Made by a program: the position numbers and the translations under genes. From the NCBI RefSeq assembly GCF_902729435.1, contig NZ_CACVCG010000002.1, positions 62,001-126,000 on the forward strand: a DNA stretch of 64,000 bases, written 5' to 3'. Below, piece after piece: positions 9,811 through 18,752 of the stretch (the first letter of the stretch is position 1; every line of letters starts with the position of its first letter). The notes under the pieces are model-generated. The model did no database searches, was not told where the DNA came from, and saw nothing but the letters and a program-made list of their open reading frames with translations. The DNA comes from Magnetospirillum sp. UT-4. GTDB lineage: Bacteria > Pseudomonadota > Alphaproteobacteria > Rhodospirillales > Magnetospirillaceae.

Positions 9811-10610
9811 CGACGGCATCCGAAGCCCCCTCCCTGGCCCCCCGTCCGGCCCAGCGGCTCCGCGGCAAGAACCTGATCGCCGTGGCCTCGGGCAAGGGCG
9901 GCGTCGGCAAGACCTGGTTCGCCATCACCCTGTCCCACGCCCTGGCCCGCGCTGGGCGCAAGGTGCTGCTGTTCGACGGCGATCTCGGCCTCGCCAACGT
10001 CGATATCCAGCTGGGCCTGATGCCCAAGACCGACCTCGGCAGCGTGGTGGCCGGGCGGCTGACGCTGAACCAGGCCACCGTCAACTTCCCCGAGGCCGGC
10101 TTCGACATCCTGGCCGGCCGCTCCGGCTCGGGCACGCTGGCCAACATCCCGCTGTCGCGCCTGCAGATGCTGGGCGACGACCTGGTGGTGCTGTCGGGCG
10201 GATACGACAAGGTGGTGGTCGACCTCGGCGCCGGCGTCGAGAAGACCACCCGCAACTTCGCCCAGCAGGCCGGCACCATCATGGTGGTCACCACCGACGA
10301 GCCGACCTCGCTGACCGACGCCTATGCCTTCATCAAGGTCACCCACATGGAGCGGCCGGGCAGCGACATGCGCATCGTCGTCAACATGGCCAATTCCACC
10401 CGCGAGGGCGAGCGCATCTACAACACCCTGCTCAAGGCCTGCGAGGGCTTCCTCAAGATCAGCCCGCCCCTGGCCGGGGTGATCCGGCGCGACCTCAAGG
10501 TGCGCGAGGCCATCCGCAACCAGACCCCGATCCTCATCCGCTCGCCCAATTCCGAGGCCGCCGCCGATGTCGAGGCCATCGTCGAGCGCCTGCTGAACCC
10601 GGCGCGCTGA
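9807..10610 (+). CDS. flhG: MinD/ParA-like flagellar number regulator FlhG
   Basis: A 267-residue ATPase that antagonises FlhF and limits flagellar number. The deviant Walker A motif ASGKGGVGKTWFAI (~residues 30-43) and the DGDLGLANVDIQLG motif identify the MinD/FlhG family. A third motif VVVDLGAGVEKTTRNF follows. The ATG at 9807 overlaps the flhF stop by four bases. There is no clear amphipathic C-terminal membrane helix, although the tail (AAADVEAIVERLLNPAR) is weakly amphipathic. Longer in-frame upstream starts would overlap flhF extensively and are unlikely. Confidence 0.9.
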   Translation: MTTASEAPSLAPRPAQRLRGKNLIAVASGKGGVGKTWFAITLSHALARAGRKVLLFDGDLGLANVDIQLGLMPKTDLGSVVAGRLTLNQATVNFPEAGFDILAGRSGSGTLANIPLSRLQMLGDDLVVLSGGYDKVVVDLGAGVEKTTRNFAQQAGTIMVVTTDEPTSLTDAYAFIKVTHMERPGSDMRIVVNMANSTREGERIYNTLLKACEGFLKISPPLAGVIRRDLKVREAIRNQTPILIRSPNSEAAADVEAIVERLLNPAR

Positions 10611-10621
10611 CGGGGCGCCCG

Positions 10622-12295
10622 ATGTCGTCGGTGCCGCCTCCCGCCGCTCCCCCGGTCCCGCTCACCCAGGCGGGTTCGGCGGGCGCGGTGGTGGCGCTGG
10701 CGCTGAAGTCCGGCAGCCTGGAAATGCCGCCCGGCACAACCCTGGAGGCGCTGGCCACCGCCCGCGCCGCCAAGGGACTCATCCTGGCCCAGACCGCCGC
10801 CGGACCGGTGCAGCTGAAGGCGCTGCCCGGCCAGGTCCTGCCGCCCATTCCCGAGGGCGCGCGCCTGCTGCTGCAGACCTCGCTGCAGGGCGGCGAGCCG
10901 CAGCTGCGCCTGCTGGCCATCAACGGCCGGCCGCTGGCCGGGGCGCTGCTGCCGGGCATGCCGGCTGTGGGCGCCGGCACCCTGCCGGGATTGCCCGGGC
11001 TGCTGCTGCCCGCGGGCGCCGCCACCAACGCCGCCGGCTCGCCCGCCGCCGCCACGCCTGCCGCGTCCCAGGCGGCGCCGGGCGTGACCATGCCGGGCGT
11101 GACGGTTCCGGCCGCCGCCGCGCCGGCCGGCATCACCGCCACCGTGATCCGCCCCGCCGCCGCGCCGTCGCCCCCCGGCACGCCGGCCGCCGCGCCGCCG
11201 GCCGGCGCCGCCACCGCTTTCCTGCCGCCCGATCTGCCGGCCGGGACCCAGCTCACCGTCCGCATCGCCGGGGTGGTGCCCCAGGCCGCCGCGGCCGCCG
11301 CCGCTCCGGCGCCGGGTCCGGCCCCCGTGTCACCATCGGCCCCGGCCCCGGCCCCGGCCGGTCCGCCGGTGACGCAGCAGGCACCGCCTCCGGCCACCGG
11401 CACGCCGCCGCCGGCCCCCATTTCCCCGGCCTCCGCCCCGCCGGTGCTGTCCGGCACGGTGATCGCCCATCCGCCCGGCGGCCAGGCGGTGGTGCAGACC
11501 GCCATCGGCACCCTGGCCCTGCCCACCCATGCCGATCTGGCGGCGGGCACCGCGCTGAAGCTCGAGGTGGTCGGGCCGCCGCTGCCGCCGCCGCCTTCGG
11601 CACCCGGCCCGGCCCGCCCCGAGGGCCTGACCGCCGCCGGCTGGCCGGCCATGGACGAGGCGGTGCGGGTGCTGTCCGCCGGCGACGACCGCCAGGGGCT
11701 GGAGACCCTGCTGCGCACCATTCCCCAGGCCGGGCCGCGTCTGGCCGCCGGGCTGGCGGTGTTCGCCGGCGCCGTCCAGCGCGGCGACACCCGTGCCCTG
11801 TTCGGCGATGGCGCCGCCCGCGCCCTCGACAAGGCGGGGCGGCGCGATCTCGCCGACCGCGTCAAGTCCGACCTCGACGGCCTGGCGGCGGAAGGCGGCC
11901 GCCCGGCCGGCGGCGGCGAATGGCGGGCCTACACCCTGCCGTTCATGGGCGGCGGACCCATCGAGCCGGTGCGCCTGTACGTGCGCGGCGCCGGCGACGA
12001 CAAGCGAAACGGCGCCGGCACCGCCGGCAACGACCAGCGCTTCGTCATCGACTTCGATCTCAGCTGCTTCGGCCGGCTGCAGATGGACGGACTGGTGCGG
12101 CGCGAGGAGAAGCTGTTCGACCTCATCATCCGCACCGGCGAGCCGCTGCCCGAGCGGGTCCGGCGCGACATCATGGCCATCTTCACCGACTCGTCCGAGC
12201 TGGTGGGGACCAAGGGCAGCGTGGCCTTCCAGGCCGGCGGCCGCTGGATCGACCTGCGCCCCGACGAACAGGGGCCGACGCGGCTCAGCGTCTGA
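10622..12295 (+). CDS. Ala/Pro-rich FliK-like (hook-length control family) protein
   Basis: A 557-residue protein ending the flagellar operon, 11 bases after flhG. The first ~330 residues are dominated by Ala, Pro and Gly with several short repeated blocks (PAAAPAGITATV, PAPAPAGPP), as in FliK molecular rulers. The C-terminal ~120 residues form a folded domain (WRAYTLPFMGGGPIEPVRLYVR, FVIDFDLSCFGRLQMDGLVRREEKLFDLIIRTGEPLPERVRRDI) that resembles the Flg_hook domain. It could be a FliK paralogue or an operon-specific hook protein; I leave the symbol blank. Stop codons of this gene and the next abut tail to tail. Confidence 0.6.
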   Translation: MSSVPPPAAPPVPLTQAGSAGAVVALALKSGSLEMPPGTTLEALATARAAKGLILAQTAAGPVQLKALPGQVLPPIPEGARLLLQTSLQGGEPQLRLLAINGRPLAGALLPGMPAVGAGTLPGLPGLLLPAGAATNAAGSPAAATPAASQAAPGVTMPGVTVPAAAAPAGITATVIRPAAAPSPPGTPAAAPPAGAATAFLPPDLPAGTQLTVRIAGVVPQAAAAAAAPAPGPAPVSPSAPAPAPAGPPVTQQAPPPATGTPPPAPISPASAPPVLSGTVIAHPPGGQAVVQTAIGTLALPTHADLAAGTALKLEVVGPPLPPPPSAPGPARPEGLTAAGWPAMDEAVRVLSAGDDRQGLETLLRTIPQAGPRLAAGLAVFAGAVQRGDTRALFGDGAARALDKAGRRDLADRVKSDLDGLAAEGGRPAGGGEWRAYTLPFMGGGPIEPVRLYVRGAGDDKRNGAGTAGNDQRFVIDFDLSCFGRLQMDGLVRREEKLFDLIIRTGEPLPERVRRDIMAIFTDSSELVGTKGSVAFQAGGRWIDLRPDEQGPTRLSV

Positions 12296-12694
12296 TCACC
12301 CCGCCGCCGGCTTGCGCGCCGGGGTGCCGTCGGCGCCGGTATAGGGGAACAGGCCGACGGTGAAGCTGTGGGTCATGTGACGCGCCCGGCCCATGGCGGT
12401 TTCCGCCTCCATGGGGGTCAACACCTCCGACGTCGCCTGCGCGAAGGCCGCCAGCCAGGCGGCGAAGGCTTCGTAAGGGAAATCCAGGCGCAGATGGGCG
12501 GGGAAGGGGCTGCCCTGATAGCGGCCGGTGCCGTAGAGGGCATGGGACCAGAAATCGGCGACGATGCGGATGTGGTCGGGCCAGTCGTGGATGGCGGCGG
12601 CGAAGACCGGGGCGAGGATGGGGTCGGCGTTGCCGATGTCGTAGAACCGCTCGACCATCTTCAGTATTCGCGCTTCGCGGTCGCTGTCGGTCAT
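12296..12694 (-). CDS. Group III truncated haemoglobin
   Basis: A 132-residue 2/2 globin. The pattern YDIGNADPILAPVFAAAIHDW, then RIVADFWSHALYGTGRYQGSPFPAHLRL and AFAAWLAAFAQAT matches group III truncated globins. The candidate proximal His is in the HLRL segment. These proteins bind haem and are linked to oxygen or nitric-oxide chemistry; the substrate here is unknown. It starts ten bases after the tgt stop with an AAAGGA ribosome-binding site, so it is probably the last gene of the queA-tgt transcript. Confidence 0.85.
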   Translation of the reverse strand: MTDSDREARILKMVERFYDIGNADPILAPVFAAAIHDWPDHIRIVADFWSHALYGTGRYQGSPFPAHLRLDFPYEAFAAWLAAFAQATSEVLTPMEAETAMGRARHMTHSFTVGLFPYTGADGTPARKPAAG

Positions 12695-12704
12695 GGTCGT
12701 CCTT

Positions 12705-13835
12705 TCACAAGGGCTCGATGTCGCCGGCCGCCTCGGCCGCCAGCATCGCGGCGGCGAAGGCGGCGGCGCGGCCTTCGGCGATGGCGGCCCGCAGGCCCCG
12801 CATGATGTCCTGGTAATACTGGATGTTGTGCCAGGTCAGCAGCATCGGTCCCAGGATCTCCTCGGACCGGATCAGGTGGTGCAGATAGGCCCGCGAATGG
12901 CGGCGGCAGGCCGGGCAGCCGCATTCCTCGTCCAGCGGCCGGGGATCGTCCTGGTGGCGGGCGTTCCTCAGGTTCACCGTGCCGCGGCGGGTGAAGGCCT
13001 GGGCGGTGCGCCCCGACCGGGTCGGCATGACGCAGTCGAACATGTCGATGCCGCGCAGCACCGCGCCGACCATGTCCGAGGGCTTGCCCACCCCCATCAG
13101 GTAGCGGGGCTTATCCGCGGGCAGCAGCGGCGTGGTGGTTTCCAGGGTGGCGAACATCAGCTCCTGGCCCTCGCCCACCGCCAGGCCGCCCACGGCGTAG
13201 CCGTCGAAGCCCATGGCGGTCAGCGCCGCCGCCGATTCCGCCCGCAGATCGGGGTAGATACCGCCCTGGACAATGCCGAACAGGCCGTAGCCGGGACGCT
13301 CGACGAAGGCCTCCTTCGAGCGCGCCGCCCAGCGCATGGACAGGCGCATGCTTTGCCCCGCCTGGTCCGGCGTCGCCGGGAACGGGGTGCATTCGTCGAA
13401 GGCCATGGTGACGTCGGCATCCAGCAGGCGCTGGATCTCCATGGAGCGTTCCGGGGTCAGCAGGTGCTTCGAGCCGTCGATATGCGACTGGAAGGCCACC
13501 CCTTCCTCGGTCAGCTTGCGCAGTTTGGCCAGGCTCATCACCTGGAAACCGCCGGAATCGGTGAGGATGGGGCCGGACCAGTCCATGAACCGGTGCAGCC
13601 CGCCCAGGCGCGCCACCCGCTCGGCCCCCGGGCGCAGCATCAGGTGGTAGGTGTTGCCCAAGACCATCTGGGCCCCGGTCGCGGCCACCGATGCCGGCAG
13701 CATGGCCTTGACCGTGCCGGCGGTGCCCACCGGCATGAAGGCCGGGGTATCGACGGCACCGTGGGCGGTGTGGATGCGCCCCAGCCGGGCGGCGCCGTCG
13801 GTGGCGAGAAGGTCGAACGAAAAGGCGGCGGTCAT
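12705..13835 (-). CDS. tgt: tRNA-guanine transglycosylase Tgt
   Basis: A 376-residue enzyme exchanging guanine-34 for the queuosine precursor preQ1 in GUN-anticodon tRNAs. [14 protein letters not shown], the catalytic [11 protein letters not shown] region, and the base-recognition FGIVQGG motif are intact. The zinc site [18 protein letters not shown] supplies three Cys and a His near residue 310. I chose ATG 13835 ([10 protein letters not shown]) because the family begins about here; ATG 13847 adds only four residues. It follows queA on the same strand with a terminator-like hairpin between. Confidence 0.95.
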   Translation of the reverse strand: MTAAFSFDLLATDGAARLGRIHTAHGAVDTPAFMPVGTAGTVKAMLPASVAATGAQMVLGNTYHLMLRPGAERVARLGGLHRFMDWSGPILTDSGGFQVMSLAKLRKLTEEGVAFQSHIDGSKHLLTPERSMEIQRLLDADVTMAFDECTPFPATPDQAGQSMRLSMRWAARSKEAFVERPGYGLFGIVQGGIYPDLRAESAAALTAMGFDGYAVGGLAVGEGQELMFATLETTTPLLPADKPRYLMGVGKPSDMVGAVLRGIDMFDCVMPTRSGRTAQAFTRRGTVNLRNARHQDDPRPLDEECGCPACRRHSRAYLHHLIRSEEILGPMLLTWHNIQYYQDIMRGLRAAIAEGRAAAFAAAMLAAEAAGDIEPL

Positions 13836-13883
13836 GCTGGATTGCATACTGAAACTTGTGGGAACGGCAGCGGGGGCACAAAA

Positions 13884-13919
13884 TGACGACGGCGGCTCGG
13901 AATTGGCCGGGCCGCCGTC
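13884..13919 (-). terminator. Probable intrinsic terminator between queA and tgt
   Basis: GACGGCGGCTCGG (13888-13900) pairs with CCGGGCCGCCGTC (13907-13919) across a six-base loop, with one G-T pair. On the minus strand the stem is followed by ATTTTG. A second, T-poor hairpin (GCAGGCG/CGCCTGC arms, 14021-14050) lies just after the queA stop. Confidence 0.6.
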
Positions 13920-14064
13920 TGAGGAGGAAAGAGCATGACGAAAATGCGCTTTCTCCTGGTGCTCCAAGTCCGGTTCTGGCGCACTCTCGTGCGTCTGACA
14001 GTGACCAAAGCCTAGGAGCGGCAGGCGTCGGGTGGCACCCCGGCGCCTGCTACCTCCGTGCATA

Positions 14065-15111
14065 TTAGCCGATGCGCGGCGGGTTTTCCAGTTTCAACAG
14101 GCAGGCGTCGCCGTAGGAATAGAAGCGGTAACCGGATTCCATGGCGTGGGCGTAGGCCCGCTTCATGCGCTCCAGCCCGGCGAAGGCGGCGACCAGCATG
14201 AACAGGGTCGAGCGCGGCAGGTGGAAGTTGGTCATCAGGACGTCCACCGCGCGGAAGCGGTAGCCGGGGGTGATGAAGATGTCGGTGGCGGAATCGAAGG
14301 GGTGGACGGTGCCGTCCTCGGCCGCGGCGCTTTCCAGCAGCCGCAGCGCGGTGGTGCCGATGGCCACCACCCGGCCGCCGGCCGCCCGCGCCGCGTTGAT
14401 GGCGGCGGCCGTCTCGGGGGTGATCACGCCGTGCTCGGAATGCATGCGGTGGTCGCGGGTGTCGGCGGCCTTCACCGGCAGGAAGGTGCCGGCCCCCACA
14501 TGCAGGGTGACGGTCAGGCGCCGCGCCCCGGCGGCGTCCATGGCGGCCAGCAGGTCGGGCGTGAAGTGCAGCCCGGCGGTGGGGGCGGCCACCGCGCCGG
14601 CGCGGGCGGCGAATACCGTCTGGTAGTCGGCGCGGTCGCGCTCGTCGGCCTCGCCCTTGCGGATATAGGGCGGCAGCGGCATCCGCCCCCATTGCTCCAG
14701 CGCCGCCATCAAGTCGGCGCCGCCGCGATCGAAACGCAAGGCGACCTCGCCGGCCTCGCCCTTGGCGGTGACCTCGGCGGCGAAACCGGGGGCGAAGACG
14801 ATGGTGTCGCCGGGCTTCAGCTTCTTGGCCGGGCGGGCGAAGGCGGCCCAGGACTCGGGGGCGATGGGTTGGTGCAGGGTGACCTCGATGCCGGCCTCGC
14901 CGCGACGGCCCTGCAGGCGGGCGGGGATGACCCGGGTGTCGTTGCTGACCACCACGTCGCCGGGCCGCAGCAGGCCGGGCAGGTCGCGCACCCGCCAATC
15001 GGCCAAGGTGTCGCCGTCCACCGCCAGCAGCCGGGCGGCGTCGCGGGGGGTCGCGGGGCGCTCGGCGATCAGCGCGCGGGGCAGCTCGAAGTCGAACAGG
15101 TCAACATCCAT
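14065..15111 (-). CDS. queA: S-adenosylmethionine:tRNA ribosyltransferase-isomerase QueA
   Basis: A 348-residue enzyme that transfers the ribose of SAM to preQ1-tRNA to make epoxyqueuosine. It starts [19 protein letters not shown] and contains the family blocks [39 protein letters not shown] and [13 protein letters not shown]. The segment [20 protein letters not shown] also matches. The ATG is clear and the length is standard. Together with tgt it forms a queuosine module. Confidence 0.96.
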   Translation of the reverse strand: MDVDLFDFELPRALIAERPATPRDAARLLAVDGDTLADWRVRDLPGLLRPGDVVVSNDTRVIPARLQGRRGEAGIEVTLHQPIAPESWAAFARPAKKLKPGDTIVFAPGFAAEVTAKGEAGEVALRFDRGGADLMAALEQWGRMPLPPYIRKGEADERDRADYQTVFAARAGAVAAPTAGLHFTPDLLAAMDAAGARRLTVTLHVGAGTFLPVKAADTRDHRMHSEHGVITPETAAAINAARAAGGRVVAIGTTALRLLESAAAEDGTVHPFDSATDIFITPGYRFRAVDVLMTNFHLPRSTLFMLVAAFAGLERMKRAYAHAMESGYRFYSYGDACLLKLENPPRIG

Positions 15112-15186
15112 GGCGGGCGGTTTAGGCGGGTTGCGCGGGAACGTCAACCCCAGCACAATGGCCCCCCCCGCCCCGACGGACGCGTC

Positions 15187-16125
15187 ATGCGCATGGATCT
15201 CTTCCCGCCCATCGAGCCTTTCGCCTCCGGGATGCTGCCGGTCGGCGACGGCCACCAGCTCTATTGGGAGATGTCGGGCAATCCGCGCGGCCGGCCGGCA
15301 CTGTTCGTCCATGGCGGCCCCGGCGGCGGGACGGCGCCGCCCTATCGCCGCTTCTTCGACCCCGAGCGGTGGAAGATCGTGCTGTTCGACCAGCGCGGCT
15401 GCGGCCGGTCGCGGCCGCAGGCGTCGCTGACCGCCAACACCACCGCCCATCTGATCGCCGACATGGAAGCCTTGCGCCGCCACCTCGCCATCGAATCGTG
15501 GCTGCTGTTCGGCGGGTCGTGGGGCAGCACCCTGGCGCTGGCCTATGGGCAGGCCCATCCCGGCCGCGTCACCGGCTTCGTGCTGCGCGGCATCTTCCTG
15601 TTCCGCCGGTTCGAGGTGGAGTGGTTCCTGGACGGCATGGGCCGCTTCTTCCCCGAGGCGCACCGCCGCTTCACCGCCCATGTGGCGGGCGATCCCGAGG
15701 GGGTGCTGGCCGCCTATCATCGCCGCCTGGTCGATCCCGACCCGAACGTCCATCTGGCGGCGGCGCGGGCGTGGTGCGCCTACGAGGAGGCCTGCTGCCG
15801 CCTCATCCCCCATGCCGACATGCCCGAGGCCGATGCCGGGGCCGCCCTGGCCATGGCGCGCATCGAATGCCATTACATGGTCCATGACGGCTTCTTCGCC
15901 CCCGGCCAGTTGCTCGACGGCATGGACCGCATCGCCCACCTGCCGGCCGAACTGGTGCAGGGCCGCTACGACGTCATCTGCCCGCCGGTCTCGGCCGCCG
16001 ATCTGGCGCGGGCCTGGCCCGAGGCGCGGCTGACCGTGATCCCCGATGCCGGCCACTCGGCCATGGAGGCCGGGACCCGCGCCGCCCTGGTGGCGGCCGC
16101 CGACCGCTTGCTGGGCGCGTCATAA
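15187..16125 (+). CDS. pip: Proline iminopeptidase (alpha/beta hydrolase, S33 family)
   Basis: A 312-residue enzyme removing N-terminal proline from peptides. The hallmark HGGPGGGT oxyanion segment, [11 protein letters not shown], the nucleophile elbow [11 protein letters not shown] (Ser ~110), the GRYDVICPP segment with the catalytic Asp, and PDAGHSAME with the catalytic His are all present. The start is the ATG at 15187 (ATG 15193 also in frame), divergent from queA, leaving ~75 bases for two promoters. No signal peptide, so it is cytoplasmic. Confidence 0.93.
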   Translation: MRMDLFPPIEPFASGMLPVGDGHQLYWEMSGNPRGRPALFVHGGPGGGTAPPYRRFFDPERWKIVLFDQRGCGRSRPQASLTANTTAHLIADMEALRRHLAIESWLLFGGSWGSTLALAYGQAHPGRVTGFVLRGIFLFRRFEVEWFLDGMGRFFPEAHRRFTAHVAGDPEGVLAAYHRRLVDPDPNVHLAAARAWCAYEEACCRLIPHADMPEADAGAALAMARIECHYMVHDGFFAPGQLLDGMDRIAHLPAELVQGRYDVICPPVSAADLARAWPEARLTVIPDAGHSAMEAGTRAALVAAADRLLGAS

Positions 16126-16259
16126 TCCGTTCAGGATTTTCAATTTCCGTTCAAAGACCCGAACACATCCCGTCACAACCCGCTTCAAGTTGCGGGTGGT
16201 GCTGCAAGCGCACATGCGCACAATTACTACAAAGATGCCGTGTTGAAGGGGGTTCCCAG

Positions 16260-16625
16260 ATGTCGCTCGCTCTTGTTGAGATGCGCCCCAGCGCGCCGCT
16301 GCGTTACCGGGTCAGCGATCCCTTCGTGGTCGAGGTGATCACCTCCGTCGCCGCCGAATTCGGCCTGTCCGAGCGCGAGATGATGACCCACTCGCGCGAC
16401 CACCGCCTGTGGAAGCCCCGCATCGCCGCCATGTACTACGCCCGCCTGCTGACCTCGTGCTCGCTGCCCGAGCTGGGGCGGGTGTTCGGCGGCCGCAGCC
16501 ATACCACCGTGCTGCGCGCCTTCCGCCGCTGCCGCGAGCTGATCGATGCGGATCCGGTCTGGGCGGCGCGCATGGACCGCCTGCTGGTCAAGCTGGTGGA
16601 ACGCATCGTGGTGCCCAAGCTGTAG
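16260..16625 (+). CDS. Stand-alone DnaA domain IV (DNA-binding) protein
   Basis: A 121-residue protein that aligns along its length with only the C-terminal DNA-binding domain of DnaA. Residues ~20-40 match the basic-loop region, ARLLTSCSLPELGRVFGGRSHTTVLRAF contains the DnaA signature (GGRSHTTVL) that reads the DnaA box, and no AAA+ domain precedes it. It probably binds TTRTNCACA-type sites, and one (16707-16715) lies just downstream. Small proteins of this kind occur in alphaproteobacteria and their phages; the function is not known to me. The TAG stop lies in the first unit of a 27-base tandem duplication. Confidence 0.8.
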   Translation: MSLALVEMRPSAPLRYRVSDPFVVEVITSVAAEFGLSEREMMTHSRDHRLWKPRIAAMYYARLLTSCSLPELGRVFGGRSHTTVLRAFRRCRELIDADPVWAARMDRLLVKLVERIVVPKL

Positions 16626-16666
16626 GAACGCGGCGAGGCGCCCAAGCTGTGGGATCGCGGCGAGGC
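16613..16666 (+). repeat. 27-base in-frame tandem duplication across the DnaA-IV stop codon
   Basis: GCCCAAGCTGT begins at 16613 and again at 16640. The two units differ mainly at TAGGAA versus TGGGAT. The first unit contains the TAG stop; the second reads through as Trp. The frame stays open from here to the next gene. Confidence 0.85.
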
Positions 16667-16706
16667 GCCGCCGGCGCCCCGACCCGTGACAAACCGTGCA
16701 TGCATA

Positions 16707-16715
16707 TTGTCCACA
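16707..16715 (+). promoter_or_regulatory. DnaA box
   Basis: TTGTCCACA fits TTRTNCACA exactly. It sits about 80 bases after the DnaA-IV-like gene and 52 bases before the response-regulator start, so it may link the two. One box only; no cluster that would suggest an origin. Confidence 0.5.
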
Positions 16716-16766
16716 CATGGGCGACCGATCTACCGTAGGATACGTGCGGTTTCGGGGTGGGAAGGC

Positions 16767-17495
16767 ATGGCCCGGATAATCGTTGTCGAGGACGAAGCAT
16801 CGCTGCGGGCGGACATGGTCGAGTACCTGTCCGGCTGCGGCCATCAAGCCGCAGGCTGCGGCGACGGGTCCGAGCTCGACCGCGTCTGGACCGGCGGCGG
16901 CTGCGACATCGTCATCCTTGACGTCAACCTTCCCGGCGAGAACGGCTTTTCCATCGCCAAGCGCCTGCGCGACGCGTCCGAGGTCGGCATCATCATGCTG
17001 ACGGCGCGGGGCATGAACGTCGACCGGGTGGTCGGGCTCGAGGTGGGGGCCGATGTCTACATGGTCAAGCCGGTGGAGCTGCGCGAGCTGGAGGCGCAGG
17101 TGCGCACCCTGGCGCGGCGCCTGAAGGCACCGGCGCCGTCGCCCGCCCCGGCCTCGCCGTCGCCGTTCACCCCGGCGGCAACCGGCGACTGGGTCTTCGA
17201 CCAGGTGGCCTGGGCGCTGGTCGGCCCCGATGGCGGCATGGTCAAGCTGACCGCCAACGAGCGCACCTTCATCGCCCTGCTGGTGGACCGCCCGGGCGAG
17301 CCGGTGTCGCGTGACGCGGTATTCCAGGCCTTGGGCAAGCGCCAGTGGGACCCGGGCGACCGTTCGGTGGATTCCATGGTCCGCCGCCTGCGCGCCAAGG
17401 GCGCCGAGACGCTGGGGCGCGACCTTCCCATCGAGGCGGTGCACGGCATCGGCTACGCCTTCGCCGCCACCTTGGCCGGTGCTGGTGGTCGATGA
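16767..17495 (+). CDS. OmpR/PhoB-type response regulator
   Basis: A 242-residue two-domain regulator. The receiver (1-120) keeps the acidic pair (VVEDEASL), the phosphoacceptor Asp in VILDVNLPGENGF, the Thr in LTARG and the Lys in MVKPVE. A Pro/Ala linker (~125-145) leads to a winged-helix DNA-binding domain (LTANERTFIALLVDRPGEPVSRDAVFQAL and the recognition helix SVDSMVRRLRAKG). The ATG at 16767 has a GGTGGGAAGG ribosome-binding site. Its end overlaps the following kinase by 17 bases, so the pair is probably cognate. Confidence 0.9.
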   Translation: MARIIVVEDEASLRADMVEYLSGCGHQAAGCGDGSELDRVWTGGGCDIVILDVNLPGENGFSIAKRLRDASEVGIIMLTARGMNVDRVVGLEVGADVYMVKPVELRELEAQVRTLARRLKAPAPSPAPASPSPFTPAATGDWVFDQVAWALVGPDGGMVKLTANERTFIALLVDRPGEPVSRDAVFQALGKRQWDPGDRSVDSMVRRLRAKGAETLGRDLPIEAVHGIGYAFAATLAGAGGR

Positions 17496-18687
17496 CGACG
17501 ATCAGGTCCATGCCATGACCCGCGTGCTGCTGCGCGATTTCGAGCTGGACGGGCGCGGCTTCGAGGTGCTCTCGGCCCATTCCGCGGCGGCGGCGGCCTC
17601 TCTTCTGGCCGGGCGCGACGACATCCCGGTGGTGCTGCTCGACGTGGTGATGGAAACCCCGGATGCCGGCCTGAAGCTGGTCCGCCACATCCGCGAGGAT
17701 CTGGGCAACCGCACCCTGCGCATCATCCTCAGGACCGGCCAGCCCGGCGAGGCCCCCGAGCGCGACGTGGTGATCGGCTACGACGTCAACGATTACAAGA
17801 GCAAGGCCGAGCTCACGGCGCAGAAGCTGTTCACCGCTTTGGTGGGGGCGGTGCGGGCGTGGCGCGACCTGGTCACCATCGCCCGCCTGAATGCCGAGCT
17901 GACCGCGCTCAATGCCTCGCTGGAGGGCAAGGTGGTGGCGCGCACCGCCGACCTGGCCGAGGCCAAGGCGGAGGTCGAGGCCGCCCTGGCCAGCGAGACC
18001 GAGGCCAAGGGTCGCCTGCGCCAGTTCCTGTCCATGGTCAGCCACGAATTCCGCACCCCCCTGGCGATCATCGATTCGGCGGCGCAGATGCTGGCCCTGC
18101 GCGCCGAGCGCGGCGACACCGGCATGCTGCCCCGGCTCGACACCGTGCGCGGCGCGGTGCGCCGGCTGATCGAACTGATCGACACCTGCCTGGCCGACGA
18201 GCAACTGGATTCCGGACGGCTGGTGCCGCAGCCGCAGGCCATCGACCTGGCCCAGATGCTGGCGGCGGCGGTGGACCATCACCGTGCCGCCGCCCCCGAG
18301 CGCGAGTTCCGCCTCGACGCCCCCGCGGCCCTGCCGGCCTGGGGCGATCCCAGCCTGCTGGCCATGGTCTTCAACAACCTGATCGGCAATGCGGTCAAGT
18401 ATTCCGCCGAGGGAGCGATCGAGATCACCGCCCGTTCGGGGCCCGACGGCGCGGTGATCGGCGTGCGCGACCACGGCATCGGCATTCCCGCCGGCGATCT
18501 CGGGCGCATCTTCGACCGCTTCTACCGTGCCGCCAACGCCACCCTGATTCCGGGATCGGGCATCGGCCTGCACATGGTCCGCCAGATCGCCGAGCTGCAC
18601 GGCGGCAGCATCGCCGCCGGCAACGCTCCGAGCGGCGGCGCCATTTTCACGCTGCGTCTGGGCAAGACCGGTGGGGGATCGGCTTGA
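17479..18687 (+). CDS. Soluble hybrid histidine kinase with N-terminal receiver
   Basis: About 402 residues, no membrane segment. An N-terminal receiver (LVVDDDDQVHAMTRVLL, Asp in VVLLDVVMETPDAG) is followed by a DUF3369-like linker (RTGQPGEAPERDVVIGYDVNDYKSKAELTAQKLF), a coiled coil (~140-190), HisKA with the H-box FLSMVSHEFRTPLAII, and an ATPase domain with NNLIGNAVKYS, DHGIGIP and GSGIGLHMV boxes. GTG 17479 is the only plausible start that avoids reading the regulator gene out of frame; it leaves almost nothing before the first strand. The receiver is nearly a duplicate of that in the diguanylate cyclase at 54364-55761. Confidence 0.87.
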   Translation: MLVVDDDDQVHAMTRVLLRDFELDGRGFEVLSAHSAAAAASLLAGRDDIPVVLLDVVMETPDAGLKLVRHIREDLGNRTLRIILRTGQPGEAPERDVVIGYDVNDYKSKAELTAQKLFTALVGAVRAWRDLVTIARLNAELTALNASLEGKVVARTADLAEAKAEVEAALASETEAKGRLRQFLSMVSHEFRTPLAIIDSAAQMLALRAERGDTGMLPRLDTVRGAVRRLIELIDTCLADEQLDSGRLVPQPQAIDLAQMLAAAVDHHRAAAPEREFRLDAPAALPAWGDPSLLAMVFNNLIGNAVKYSAEGAIEITARSGPDGAVIGVRDHGIGIPAGDLGRIFDRFYRAANATLIPGSGIGLHMVRQIAELHGGSIAAGNAPSGGAIFTLRLGKTGGGSA

Positions 18688-18752
18688 GCCCCCGCACCAG
18701 GGTTGCTAAGGTGGGGGAGCCCGGAGAGGGCTGACGGATCGAGGGTGCGGAC

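Noticed and set aside
16707-16715. Replication origin near the DnaA-like gene
   Set aside because: Only one DnaA box and no AT-rich unwinding region or box cluster.
17311-17478. Longer N-terminus of the receiver-kinase starting at GTG 17311
   Set aside because: It would read the response-regulator gene out of frame and yields low-complexity Arg/Pro/Ser sequence before the receiver.
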